From Pseudomonas sp. SDI (GTDB taxonomy: Bacteria; Pseudomonadota; Gammaproteobacteria; Pseudomonadales; Pseudomonadaceae): a stretch of DNA of 64,000 nucleotides. Both the position numbers and the translations under genes were made by a program. Location of the stretch: NCBI RefSeq assembly GCF_003105155.1, contig NZ_QETK01000012.1:1-64000 (forward strand), read 5' to 3'. The notes beneath the pieces are model-generated. The model did no database searches. It was not told the origin of the DNA and saw nothing but the letters and a program-made list of their open reading frames with translations. This document shows, in pieces, positions 47,538-56,398 of the stretch; positions within the stretch are counted from its first letter, which is position 1; the number at the start of each line of letters is the position of its first letter.

Positions 47538-48201
47538 CGCGGTGTTCAAGCAGGTAGCCCAGGCCACGGAAGGTCACGATGGCAACGGCATGCCCGTCGA
47601 GCTTCTTGCGCAGGCGGTGCACATAGATTTCGATGGCATCGGCGCTGGCTTCCTCGTCCAGGCCGAACACCTGCGCGGCCAACTGCTCTTTGCTCATCAC
47701 CCGCCCCGGTCGGGCGATCATCGCTTCGAGCACGGCCTGTTCGCGCGAAGTCAGTGTCAGCAGCTCGTCACCCAGGGTGAAGCGCCGCGTATCCAGGTCA
47801 TAGACCAGCGGACCGCAGCGCTGCTGGCGTTCGCCGCCAAGCACGCTGCGCCGCAACAGGGCTTTCACCCGCGCTTCCAACTCGGTCAGCTCGAACGGTT
47901 TGGCCAGGTAGTCGTCGGCGCCCAGGTTCAGCCCATGGACCCGGTCCTTCACATCGCTGCGTGCGGTGAGCATCAGTACGGGCACGGTCTTGCCACGCGC
48001 GCGCAGGCGCGCCAGCACGTCGAAGCCGTCCATCCGCGGCAGCCCGACATCCAGCACCGCCACTGCGTACTCCTCGCTGGCCAGGGCCAGGTCGGCGGCT
48101 ACGCCATCGTGCAGCACGTCCACGGTCAGCCCGGTGCTTTTCAGCGCCTGGGCGACGCTTTCGGCCAATTGCAGATGGTCTTCGACGAGCAGCACACGCA
48201 T
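47530..48201 (-). CDS. tctD: Response regulator TctD
   Basis: A 223-residue OmpR-type regulator. D51 in VAVLDVGLPRMDGF is the phosphoacceptor and LAKPFELTEL holds the conserved Lys. The winged helix has LTSREQAVLEAMIARPGRV and IEIYVHRLRKKL. It forms an operon with tctE and faces the porin gene, whose promoter has an array of direct repeats likely bound by it. Confidence 0.9.
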   Translation of the reverse strand: MRVLLVEDHLQLAESVAQALKSTGLTVDVLHDGVAADLALASEEYAVAVLDVGLPRMDGFDVLARLRARGKTVPVLMLTARSDVKDRVHGLNLGADDYLAKPFELTELEARVKALLRRSVLGGERQQRCGPLVYDLDTRRFTLGDELLTLTSREQAVLEAMIARPGRVMSKEQLAAQVFGLDEEASADAIEIYVHRLRKKLDGHAVAIVTFRGLGYLLEHRDA

Positions 48202-48279
48202 CGGTTTCTCCTGGTCGCGTCACAGTCAATGGCGCGGAGTTTACAGAGGAAGGCAGCCCTGTGAAGCCATCGCAACGCC

Positions 48280-48309
48280 GAAAGGCTGTTGAAAGGTTAG
48301 CGAAAGGTT
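48280..48309. promoter_or_regulatory. Three GAAAGGYT direct repeats (likely TctD site)
   Basis: GAAAGGCT at 48280-48287, GAAAGGTT at 48291-48298 and GAAAGGTT at 48302-48309 repeat with an exact 11-bp period, one helical turn, as OmpR-family dimers prefer. The array lies between tctD and the porin gene, about 95 bp before the latter. Confidence 0.75.
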
Positions 48310-48403
48310 GAGCCCCTAGCATCCACTCACGGCCCTTTCCGGGTGCCGTAGATCGAACCGCAGTGTTCGAGCCCAATAAGAACAATAACGGAGTCACTCC
48401 ACG

Positions 48404-49693
48404 ATGCTGTCCATGCAGCCACAGGCGTCCGCGCCTATCCGTCGTTTGCACACCCGCCCGTCCGTCGTGGCCAGTGCCATCGCCTTTGCCGGCGTTGCCC
48501 CGCTCGCTCAGGCCGCCTTCGTCGAAGACAGCAGCCTGACCTTCGAAACCCGCAACATGTATTTCAACCGCGACTTCCGCGACGGCACCAGCGCACAGCA
48601 ATCCAAGCGCGACGAGTGGGCGCAGGGTTTCATGCTCAACCTGGAATCGGGTTACACCGAGGGTACCGTCGGCTTCGGCGTGGATGCGCTAGGCATGCTC
48701 GGGGTCAAGCTCGACTCCAGCCCCGACCGCACCGGTACCGGCCTGCTGCCGACCCACGACAACGGCAAGGCTGCCGACGAGTACGCCAAGCTCGGCCTCA
48801 CCGGTAAAGTGAAGATCTCCGCCAGCGAACTGAAAGTCGGTACGCTGATCCCGGAACTGCCGGTGCTCAAGCCCAACGACGGGCGCATCCTGCCGCAAAC
48901 CTTCGAAGGTGGCCTGCTGACCTCCAAGGAAATCAAGAACCTGACCTTCACTGGCGGACGCCTGGAGAAAGCCAAGGACCGCGATGACACCAACAAGGAA
49001 GACATCGCCCTCAACAACAAGAACAGCCGCTTCCTCGGCAGCGTCGCCGGTAACCACTTCGACCTCACCGGCCTGGACTACACGTTCACCGACCGGATCA
49101 CCGGCAGCTACTACTTCGCCCAGCTCGACGACGTCTACCGCCAGCACTTCGTCGGTATGCTCGCGACCCAGCCGTGGGGCCCGGGCACCTTCGGCGCCGA
49201 CCTGCGCCTGGCGCTCAGCGACGACCAGGGCCAGGCCCGTGGCGGCAAGATCGACAACACCTCGCTCAACGGCATGCTCAGTTACGGGCTGAACGGCCAC
49301 AAGTTCAGCGCGGCCTACCAGAGCATGTCCGGCGACAGCGCCTTCCCTTACGTGGATGGCTCCGACCCGTACCTGGTCAACTTCGTGCAGATCAACGACT
49401 TCGCCGGCGCCGACGAGCGCTCCTGGCAGGTGCGTTACGACTATGACTTCGCCAAACTGGGGATTCCGGGCCTGACCTTCATGAGCCGCTATATCAGCGG
49501 CGACAATGTCAGCCTGGCCAACGGTGGCGAAGGCAAGGAGTGGGAACGCAATACCGAGTTCAAGTACGTGGTGCAAAGTGGCGCACTGAAAAACGTCGCC
49601 GTGCGCCTGCGTAATGCCACCTACCGCTCGACCTTCGCCCGCGATGCCGATGAAGTCCGGCTGTTGGTGAGTTACAGCGTGGCGCTGTGGTAA
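48404..49693 (+). CDS. opdH: OprD-family outer membrane porin (tricarboxylate, OpdH-like)
   Basis: A 429-residue porin. The signal peptide ends VAPLAQAAF. It has the OprD-family opening FVEDSSLTFETRNMYFNRDF, the QGFMLNLESGYTEGTVGFGVDA segment, and the SYFFRNYDW-like later strands, ending SVALW. Position next to tctCBA and tctDE matches OpdH, which admits cis-aconitate, citrate and related acids. It is likely the first gene of the opdH-tctCBA unit, 32 bp before tctC. Confidence 0.88.
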   Translation: MLSMQPQASAPIRRLHTRPSVVASAIAFAGVAPLAQAAFVEDSSLTFETRNMYFNRDFRDGTSAQQSKRDEWAQGFMLNLESGYTEGTVGFGVDALGMLGVKLDSSPDRTGTGLLPTHDNGKAADEYAKLGLTGKVKISASELKVGTLIPELPVLKPNDGRILPQTFEGGLLTSKEIKNLTFTGGRLEKAKDRDDTNKEDIALNNKNSRFLGSVAGNHFDLTGLDYTFTDRITGSYYFAQLDDVYRQHFVGMLATQPWGPGTFGADLRLALSDDQGQARGGKIDNTSLNGMLSYGLNGHKFSAAYQSMSGDSAFPYVDGSDPYLVNFVQINDFAGADERSWQVRYDYDFAKLGIPGLTFMSRYISGDNVSLANGGEGKEWERNTEFKYVVQSGALKNVAVRLRNATYRSTFARDADEVRLLVSYSVALW

Positions 49694-49725
49694 TCCCCGA
49701 TAACAACAATGCACGGAGATAGACG

Positions 49726-50706
49726 ATGACTTTTTCACTGCGTCGAATTGCCCTCGCCACCGGTTGCCTGCTGTTTGCCGGCCAGGTACTGGCCGCCGAA
49801 CCGAAACGCCCTGAATGCATTGCCCCGGCCTCGCCCGGCGGCGGTTTCGACCTGACCTGCAAGCTGGTGCAAAGCGCCCTGGTCAACGAGAAGATCCTCA
49901 GCAAACCCATGCGCGTCACCTACATGCCCGGCGGTGTCGGCGCGGTAGCGTACAACGCGGTAGTGGCCCAGCGTCCGGCCGATGCCGGGACCCTGGTGGC
50001 CTGGTCGAGCGGTTCGCTGCTGAACCTGGCCCAGGGCAAGTTCGGCCGCTTCGACGAGAGCGCGGTGCGCTGGCTGGCGGCGGTCGGCACCAGCTACGGC
50101 GCCATCGCGGTGAAAAACGATTCGCCGTACAAAACCCTCGACGATCTGGTCGCGGCACTGAAGAAGGACCCGAGCAAGGTGGTGATCGGCTCCGGCGGCA
50201 CCGTTGGCAGCCAGGACTGGATGCAGACCGCGTTGATCGCCAAGGCCGCCGGGATCAACCCGCGCGACCTGCGTTATGTCGCCCTCGAAGGCGGCGGCGA
50301 AATCGCCACGGCGTTGCTCGGCGGGCACATCCAGGTGGGCAGTACCGACATTTCCGACTCCATGCCGCACATCCAGAGCGGCGACATGCGCCTGCTCGCG
50401 GTATTCGCCGAGCACCGTCTCGACGAGCCGGAAATGAAGAACATTCCTACGGCCAAAGAACAGGGCTACGACATTGTCTGGCCCGTAGTGCGCGGTTTCT
50501 ACGTGGGGCCGAAGGTCAGCGATGCGGAATACGCCTGGTGGAAGGAGTCCTTCGACAAGCTGCTGGCGTCCGACGAGTTCGCCAAGCTGCGTGACCAGCG
50601 CGAGCTGTTCCCGTTCGCCATGACCGGCCAGGCGCTAGACACCTACGTGAAGAAACAGGTGGCCGACTACAAGGCGCTGGCCAAGGAATTCGAGCTGATC
50701 CAGTAA
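49726..50706 (+). CDS. tctC: Tripartite tricarboxylate transporter binding protein TctC
   Basis: A 326-residue periplasmic binding protein. The signal peptide ends FAGQVLAAE. PECIAPASPGGGFDLTCKLV, NMPGGVGAVAY-like MPGGVGAVAYNAVVAQRPAD and VIGSGGTVGSQDWMQT are typical of the TctC/Bug family. It delivers the tricarboxylate to the TctAB membrane unit. A REP pair and 132 bp separate it from tctB. Confidence 0.92.
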   Translation: MTFSLRRIALATGCLLFAGQVLAAEPKRPECIAPASPGGGFDLTCKLVQSALVNEKILSKPMRVTYMPGGVGAVAYNAVVAQRPADAGTLVAWSSGSLLNLAQGKFGRFDESAVRWLAAVGTSYGAIAVKNDSPYKTLDDLVAALKKDPSKVVIGSGGTVGSQDWMQTALIAKAAGINPRDLRYVALEGGGEIATALLGGHIQVGSTDISDSMPHIQSGDMRLLAVFAEHRLDEPEMKNIPTAKEQGYDIVWPVVRGFYVGPKVSDAEYAWWKESFDKLLASDEFAKLRDQRELFPFAMTGQALDTYVKKQVADYKALAKEFELIQ

Positions 50707-50727
50707 GGCTCAGGTTCGCCCCAACAG

Positions 50728-50803
50728 CATCGCGGGCAAGACCCGCTCCCACAGGTTGTGTTTACACAGTGCGTTCTCTGTGGGAGCGGGCTTTGCCCGC
50801 GAT
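50728..50803. repeat. REP pair between tctC and tctB
   Basis: CATCGCGGGCAAGACCCGCTCCCACAG-type unit (50728-50754) and its inverse (50778-50803) flank a 23-bp spacer. Both arms pair almost perfectly. Placed inside an operon after the binding-protein gene, it can protect the upstream mRNA and lower expression of the membrane genes. Confidence 0.88.
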
Positions 50804-50838
50804 CGACCGCAAACGGTCGCCAATCGAGGATTCCCCCA

Positions 50839-51297
50839 ATGATCCTGCAACGCTGCTTCGCCCTGATTCTGCTGGCGCTGTGCATTGCCCTGGCCGTGAT
50901 GGCCTGGCCGTACCAGGCCGCGTTCTCCTATGAACCGGTCGGCCCGCGCGCCTACCCGCTGCTGATGCTTGGCCTGATGGGCCTGGCCCTGCTGTACCTG
51001 GCGATCCGTCCGACACCGATCGTGCACAAGGACGACGAGCCGGCCCTGGACCGCGAAACCCTGACCAAGATCGGCCTGTGCGTGGCCCTGCTGCTGGTCT
51101 TCGCCGCCACCTTCGAACCGCTCGGCTTCATCCTCAGCAGCATCCTTATCGGCGTCCCGATGGCCCGCCTGTATGGCGGCCGCTGGCTACCCAGCGGGAT
51201 CGTCATTGCGCTGATGAGCGTGGCGCTGTACCTGCTGTTCGACCGCACCATGGATGTGCCTCTGCCCCTCGGCCTGCTCGACGTTCTGGAGAACTGA
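50839..51297 (+). CDS. tctB: Tricarboxylate transporter small membrane subunit TctB
   Basis: A 152-residue protein with four membrane helices. PVGPRAYPLLMLGLMGL is a common TctB element. It pairs with TctA in the inner membrane. The frame opens at 50758, but ATG 50839 follows GAGG and yields a normal TctB; the upstream part is REP sequence. It ends one base before the tctA start region (51299). Confidence 0.9.
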   Translation: MILQRCFALILLALCIALAVMAWPYQAAFSYEPVGPRAYPLLMLGLMGLALLYLAIRPTPIVHKDDEPALDRETLTKIGLCVALLLVFAATFEPLGFILSSILIGVPMARLYGGRWLPSGIVIALMSVALYLLFDRTMDVPLPLGLLDVLEN

Positions 51298-51298
51298 T

Positions 51299-52813
51299 AT
51301 GGATACGCTTGGTTATCTTGGCCAGGGTTTCGGCGTCGCGCTGAGCCCGTACAACCTGGTCACCGCGCTGTGCGGTACCTTGATCGGCACCGTGGTCGGC
51401 CTGCTGCCGGGCCTGGGCCCGATCAACGGCGTGGCGCTGCTGATCCCGATTGCCTTCGCCCTCGGGCTGCCGCCGGAATCGGCGCTGATCCTGCTCGCGG
51501 CAGTCTACCTGGGCTGCGAATATGGCGGCCGGATCAGTTCGATTTTACTGAACATCCCCGGTGAAGCCTCAACCGTGATGACGACCCTCGACGGCTACCC
51601 GATGGCGCGCCAAGGCTACGCCGGTGTCGCCCTGTCGTTGTCGGCCTGGAGCTCGTTCCTCGGCGCACTCATCGCCACCTGCGGCATGGTGCTGTTTGCG
51701 CCACTGCTGGCAAAATGGGCGATCGCCTTCGGCCCGGCGGAATACTTCGTGCTGATGGTGTTCGCCATCGTCGCCCTCGGCGGCATGGCAGGCGACCGAC
51801 CGCTGAAAACCTTCATTGCGGCGCTGATCGGCCTGTTTCTCTCGGCGGTCGGCATCGACGCCAACAGCGGCGTGTACCGCTTCACCGGCGACAGCATCCA
51901 CCTGACCGACGGCATCCAGTTCGTCGTGCTGGTGCTGGGCCTGTTCTCGATCAGCGAGATCCTTCTGCTGCTGGAGAAAACCCACCATGGCCATGAGGCG
52001 GTCAAAGCCACCGGTCGTATGCTGTTCAACGTCAAGGAAGCGGCCTCGGTGTTCCTGGTGAACATCCGTTGCGGTCTGCTCGGCTTCTTCATGGGCGTAT
52101 TGCCCGGTGCCGGCGCCACCCTGGCCAGTGCCGTGGCGTACATGACCGAGAAACGCATCGCTGGCGCCAGCGGAACCTTCGGCAAGGGCGACAAGCGTGG
52201 CCTCGCCGCACCGGAAACCGCCATCGGTGCCTCCTGCTGTGGCGCCCTGGTGCCAATGCTGACCCTCGGCGTACCCGGTTCGGGCACCACTGCGGTGATG
52301 ATCGGCGCCCTGACCCTGTACAACATCACCCCCGGCCCGCTGCTGTTCCAGCAACAACCGGACATCGTCTGGGGCCTGATCGCCTCGCTGTTCGTCGCCA
52401 ACATCATGCTGGTGATCCTGAACATCCCGATGGTACGGCTGTTCACCCGCATCCTGTCGGTGCCGAACTGGGCCCTGGTGCCGGTGATCGCGATCATTAC
52501 CGCGATCGGCGTGTACGCCGTGCATGCGACCACCTTCGACCTGTTCCTGATGATCGGCATCGGCATCTTCGGCTACATCCTGCGCAAGCTGGATTTCCCG
52601 CTGTCGCCGGTATTGCTTGGCTTCATCCTCGGCGGGCTGATGGAGCAGAACCTGCGCCGGGCGCTGTCGATCTCCAACGGCGACCTGCACATCCTCTGGG
52701 CCAGCCCGATCAGCCTGGGCGTCTGGACCTTGGTGGCGCTGATGCTGGCCCTGCCGCTGCTGCGTAGCTGGCGCAAACGCAACGCCCAACGTCGCGCCCT
52801 GGCCAATGTCTGA
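51299..52813 (+). CDS. tctA: Tricarboxylate transporter large membrane subunit TctA
   Basis: A 504-residue protein with about twelve membrane helices. It has GTVVGLLPGLGPINGVALLIP and LLAAVYLGCEYGGRISSILLNIPGE, the TctA signature, and a second LGVPGSGTTAVMIGALTLY. It forms the Na+-driven permease with TctB. The start at ATG 51299 is preferred over 51254. Its end overlaps the next gene by 8 bp. Confidence 0.95.
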   Translation: MDTLGYLGQGFGVALSPYNLVTALCGTLIGTVVGLLPGLGPINGVALLIPIAFALGLPPESALILLAAVYLGCEYGGRISSILLNIPGEASTVMTTLDGYPMARQGYAGVALSLSAWSSFLGALIATCGMVLFAPLLAKWAIAFGPAEYFVLMVFAIVALGGMAGDRPLKTFIAALIGLFLSAVGIDANSGVYRFTGDSIHLTDGIQFVVLVLGLFSISEILLLLEKTHHGHEAVKATGRMLFNVKEAASVFLVNIRCGLLGFFMGVLPGAGATLASAVAYMTEKRIAGASGTFGKGDKRGLAAPETAIGASCCGALVPMLTLGVPGSGTTAVMIGALTLYNITPGPLLFQQQPDIVWGLIASLFVANIMLVILNIPMVRLFTRILSVPNWALVPVIAIITAIGVYAVHATTFDLFLMIGIGIFGYILRKLDFPLSPVLLGFILGGLMEQNLRRALSISNGDLHILWASPISLGVWTLVALMLALPLLRSWRKRNAQRRALANV

Positions 52814-53855
52814 TGGCACGTTGAAAAGCTGGTGGGCTACACCGCTGGTGGGCCTGGCCGGCGGCTACCTGGCCAGTTGCGTCGGCTGGCCGCTGCCCTG
52901 GATGGTCGGCTCGTTGCTGGCGATCATCCTGGTGCGCTGCCTGACCCCGTTCCAGATCGCCGAGATTCCCAACGGCCGCAAATGCGGCCAATGGATCATT
53001 GGCATCGGCATCGGCCTGCACTTCACCCCGCAAGTGATCGAGCAAGTGGCCAGCCACTTTGGCCTGATCTTCTTCGGTGCGCTGATCACCAGTCTGTCGA
53101 GCCTGCTCGGCGTGTGGTTGCTGCGGCGTACTGGCGAGGACCGCGCCACGGCGTTCTTCTCCAGCATGCCGGGCGGTTCCGGGGAAATGGTCAACCTCGG
53201 CGCGCGCAATGGTGCGGTGCTCAGCCGCGTCGCCGCCGCGCAAAGCCTGCGGGTGCTGGCGGTGGTGCTGTGCGTACCGGCGGCCTTCAAGTTTCTGCTC
53301 GGCGATGGCGTGCCGTTGGTGCACGGCGGGGCAGTGCACTGGGGCTGGTTGAGCGTGATCGCGCCGCTGGGGGTGCTCGCTGCGCTGCTCTGGCAACGGC
53401 TCCGGCAACCCAACCCGTGGCTGTTCGGACCGCTGCTGGTGGCATCGATTGCCAGCATCGGCGGCAACTTGCACCTAGGCTTGCCCGACGGCGCCAGCCA
53501 GGTCGGCCAGTGGCTGATCGGCAGCGGGCTGGGCTGTCACTTCAACCGGACGTTCTTCCGCCGCGCACCGTCGTTCCTCGGCCGCACGCTGCTGGCCACG
53601 GCCCTGACCATGCTGATTGCCGCCGTGGCAGCCTTGACCCTCAGCGCCCTGACCCACCTCGACCTGCGCTCGCTGACCCTCGGCATGATGCCGGGCGGCA
53701 TCGCCGAAATGAGCCTGACGGCCGAGACGCTGCAACTGTCGGTGCCACTGGTGACGGCGCTGCAAGTGATGCGCCTGCTGTTCGTGCTGTTCCTCGCCGA
53801 GCCGCTGTTCCGCCACTGGGTGGCAGAACGCGAGTTGTCGTCCAACGACGACTAG
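52806..53855 (+). CDS. AbrB-family permease
   Basis: A 349-residue polytopic protein of the AbrB/'ammonia monooxygenase' family (PF05145), with two similar halves. The first has [24 protein letters not shown] and [10 protein letters not shown]; the second has [22 protein letters not shown] and [11 protein letters not shown]. The function is unsettled despite the misleading family name. It overlaps tctA by 8 bp, so it is translated with the transporter and may affect tricarboxylate uptake or efflux. Its 3' end overlaps ung by 4 bp. Confidence 0.85.
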   Translation: MSDGTLKSWWATPLVGLAGGYLASCVGWPLPWMVGSLLAIILVRCLTPFQIAEIPNGRKCGQWIIGIGIGLHFTPQVIEQVASHFGLIFFGALITSLSSLLGVWLLRRTGEDRATAFFSSMPGGSGEMVNLGARNGAVLSRVAAAQSLRVLAVVLCVPAAFKFLLGDGVPLVHGGAVHWGWLSVIAPLGVLAALLWQRLRQPNPWLFGPLLVASIASIGGNLHLGLPDGASQVGQWLIGSGLGCHFNRTFFRRAPSFLGRTLLATALTMLIAAVAALTLSALTHLDLRSLTLGMMPGGIAEMSLTAETLQLSVPLVTALQVMRLLFVLFLAEPLFRHWVAERELSSNDD

Positions 53856-54547
53856 AGCGCCGGCAGCGCCCAGTCGATCGGCGTCTGGCCGTTCTGTTCG
53901 AGGAACTTGTTGGTGCGGCTGAAATGGCCGCAACCGATGAAGCCCCGGTAGGCAGACAACGGCGATGGATGCACCGATTTGAGCACCAGGTGCTTCTGCG
54001 GGTCGATCAGCTTGGCCTTGCCTTGCGCATGCGCCCCCCAAAGCAGGAATACCAAGCCGCTCTGGTGTTCGTTGACCACCTCGATGATCCGGTCAGTGAA
54101 GAACTGCCAGCCCTTGTTGGCGTGAGAGGCGGCGTTGGCGCGCTCGACGGTCATGGTAGTGTTGAGCATCAGCACGCCCTGGTCGGCCCAGTGCTGCAGG
54201 CAGCCGTGCTTGGCGATGTCGATGTTCAGGTCGCGCTGCAGCTCCTTGTAGATGTTCACCAGCGACGGCGGCGTCGGGATCCCCGGTTGCACCGAGAAAC
54301 ACAGGCCATGAGCCTGACCGGGGCCGTGGTAAGGGTCCTGGCCGAGGATGACCACTTTCACCTGGTCCAGCGGCGTGGAGTTCAGCGCATTGAAGATCAG
54401 CGGGCCAGGCGGGTAGATCTCCTTGCCGGCGGCGTGCTCCTGGCGCAGGAACGCGCGCAGCTCATGCATGTAGGGTTGGTCGAACTCGGCGCGCAGGGCC
54501 TGCTTCCAGCTGGGTTCGAGTTTGATGCGGTCTTCTTCGGTGGTCAT
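53852..54547 (-). CDS. ung: Uracil-DNA glycosylase
   Basis: A 231-residue family 1 enzyme that removes uracil from DNA. Catalytic D71 is in [17 protein letters not shown] and H193 in [12 protein letters not shown]. Length is normal. It is convergent with the AbrB-family gene and divergent from the enoyl-CoA hydratase-like gene. Confidence 0.97.
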   Translation of the reverse strand: MTTEEDRIKLEPSWKQALRAEFDQPYMHELRAFLRQEHAAGKEIYPPGPLIFNALNSTPLDQVKVVILGQDPYHGPGQAHGLCFSVQPGIPTPPSLVNIYKELQRDLNIDIAKHGCLQHWADQGVLMLNTTMTVERANAASHANKGWQFFTDRIIEVVNEHQSGLVFLLWGAHAQGKAKLIDPQKHLVLKSVHPSPLSAYRGFIGCGHFSRTNKFLEQNGQTPIDWALPAL

Positions 54548-54676
54548 GGGGTTATCCGGTCGACAATGGGGCGGACACTAGGAAAGCTGTGGGCGCTTGT
54601 CAATCGATCCGACCGGCGACCGGCACATTCACGACCAGCAGCCATACTTGTCTGGATAACCGCAGAGAGGTTGCCC

Positions 54677-55783
54677 ATGGCCGTGCAGTTCGAAGTACTC
54701 ACCGGCGTGGACGGCGCCCGCCTCGGCATCGCCAGCCTGGACGCGCCGGCGTCGCTCAACGCTCTTTCACTGCCCATGATCGAGGTGCTGGACGAGTACC
54801 TTAACGCCTGGGCCGATGACCCTAACGTGGTCTGTGTGCTATTGCGCGGCAACGGCCCCAAAGCCTTTTGCGCCGGCGGCGATGTGCGCAGCCTGGTCGA
54901 GGCGTGCCGTGCCCATCCGGGCGAGGTACCGCCACTGGCCGCGCGCTTCTTCGCCGCCGAATATCGCCTCGACTATCGCCTGCATCACTACCCAAAACCG
55001 CTGCTGTGCTGGGGCCACGGCCATGTGCTGGGCGGTGGCATGGGCTTGCTGCAGGGTGCGCGGATCCGTATCGTCACCCCCAGCAGCCGGCTGGCCATGC
55101 CGGAAATCAGTATCGGTTTGTACCCGGATGTGGGCGCCAGCTGGTTCCTCCCGCGCCTGCCGGGCAAGCTCGGCTTGTTCCTGGGCCTGACCGGTGCGCC
55201 AATCAATGCGCGGGATGCCCTCGACCTGGGCCTGGCCGACCGCTTTATGGCCGAAGGCCAGCAGGAGGACCTGATCGACGGGCTGCTCCAGCTCAACTGG
55301 CAGGAACAGACCGCGATGCAGTTGAACAGCCTGCTCAAGGCGTTGCAGTTGCAGGCCAGAAACGATCTGCCGGCGGCGCAATGGCTGCCCAGACGGCAGC
55401 GCATCGACGAGATACTCGACGCCAGCGACCCGGCCTGTGCCTGGCGGGCGATTGCACAGTTGCGCCAGCACGACGATCTGCTTCTGGCCAAAGCCGCGCA
55501 GACCCTGCTCGAAGGCTGCCCGCTGACGGCGCATCTGGTCTGGCAGCAGCTTCGCCGGGCGCGCTACCTGTCGCTGGGACAAGTGTTCCAGATGGAGTAC
55601 GCGATGAGCCTGAACTGCTGCCGGCACCCGGAATTCAGCGAAGGGGTGCGGGCGCGTTTGCTGGACAAGGATATGAAGCCGCGCTGGCACTGGCCGGAGG
55701 TGGCGCAGGTGCCACGGGCGGTGGTGGACGCACATTTCGGCAAGGCCTGGGAGGGGCGGCATCCGCTGGCGGATCTGGCCTAG
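54677..55783 (+). CDS. Enoyl-CoA hydratase/3-hydroxyisobutyryl-CoA hydrolase-like protein
   Basis: A 368-residue crotonase-fold protein. NPKAFCAGGDVRSL-like GPKAFCAGGDVRSL forms the oxyanion hole, and MPEISIGLYPDVGASWFLPR carries E143 and D151, the residues used by HIBYL-CoA hydrolases. It is longer than simple hydratases (about 260) and so more like the hydrolase of valine breakdown. The substrate is not proven. It starts at ATG 54677 after AGAGAGG and stands alone; a REP follows. Confidence 0.88.
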   Translation: MAVQFEVLTGVDGARLGIASLDAPASLNALSLPMIEVLDEYLNAWADDPNVVCVLLRGNGPKAFCAGGDVRSLVEACRAHPGEVPPLAARFFAAEYRLDYRLHHYPKPLLCWGHGHVLGGGMGLLQGARIRIVTPSSRLAMPEISIGLYPDVGASWFLPRLPGKLGLFLGLTGAPINARDALDLGLADRFMAEGQQEDLIDGLLQLNWQEQTAMQLNSLLKALQLQARNDLPAAQWLPRRQRIDEILDASDPACAWRAIAQLRQHDDLLLAKAAQTLLEGCPLTAHLVWQQLRRARYLSLGQVFQMEYAMSLNCCRHPEFSEGVRARLLDKDMKPRWHWPEVAQVPRAVVDAHFGKAWEGRHPLADLA

Positions 55784-55788
55784 AAAGC

Positions 55789-55813
55789 ATCGCGGGACGA
55801 GTCGTCCCGCGAT
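55789..55813. repeat. Compact REP palindrome
   Basis: ATCGCGGGACGA and TCGTCCCGCGAT form a perfect 12-bp inverted repeat around one G. It lies between two convergent genes and can serve as a terminator for both. Confidence 0.85.
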
Positions 55814-55831
55814 GGCTGCACAGCAGCCCCT

Positions 55832-56185
55832 CTATCGATGCCAGTTGCGATCCGGCCAGCCATCGCCGTTGCGATCCCGATCCCTGCGCGACTCCCCATG
55901 CCGGTAACGTTGATCGTAGCCACGCCCCGGATACGGCCTGTAATACGGCCCCGGCGCCGGCCGGTAGTAACGCGGCGCAGGCGCATAATAGCGGGGCTGC
56001 GGCGGCACCACGTAATAACCACGGTTGTAGTCGTTGGCGGGATAGGTCGGCCGGTAGTAACCGGGGTAGCCATAGCGATCAGCGGAATACACCTCGGTTC
56101 GGTAGTAGCCCTGACCTCCGTAATAAGGAGCACACGCGGTTGTCAGCAAAGCAAGCGAGACAATCAACAAGATTCGTCGATACAT
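55832..56185 (-). CDS. Tyr/Pro-rich lipoprotein
   Basis: A 117-residue protein. LLIVSLALLTTAC is a lipoprotein signal, so the mature protein is anchored through its Cys. The body is dominated by Tyr, Pro and Arg with YYRP-type repeats, and the end DRDRNGDGWPDRNW resembles a calcium-binding loop. No catalytic motif is visible. The frame extends to 56281, but ATG 56185 has AGGAGG before it. It is probably a cell-envelope protein of unknown role. Confidence 0.8.
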   Translation of the reverse strand: MYRRILLIVSLALLTTACAPYYGGQGYYRTEVYSADRYGYPGYYRPTYPANDYNRGYYVVPPQPRYYAPAPRYYRPAPGPYYRPYPGRGYDQRYRHGESRRDRDRNGDGWPDRNWHR

Positions 56186-56398
56186 GGCGGCCTCCTGGAC
56201 CGCAAAACTGCACATCCCAGCGGCGCTGGTCGGCGTCGATCGGCAAAGATTCATCGACACTCCATGAGACTGCGAAATCACCTTCTAGTGCGATTTGCGC
56301 AATAATTTGAAACAACACCGATAACCTTAAAAAACCACCAGTTATTTCCAGCGCCGGAATCTAGAATAAGGGCACTGAAAACAGCCTCCGGGAATGCC

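Noticed and set aside
52832..55783. A 983-codon plus-strand frame across the AbrB gene, ung and the hydratase-like gene
   Set aside because: Only its last 368 codons encode a real protein; the rest is out of frame with the AbrB gene or antisense to ung.
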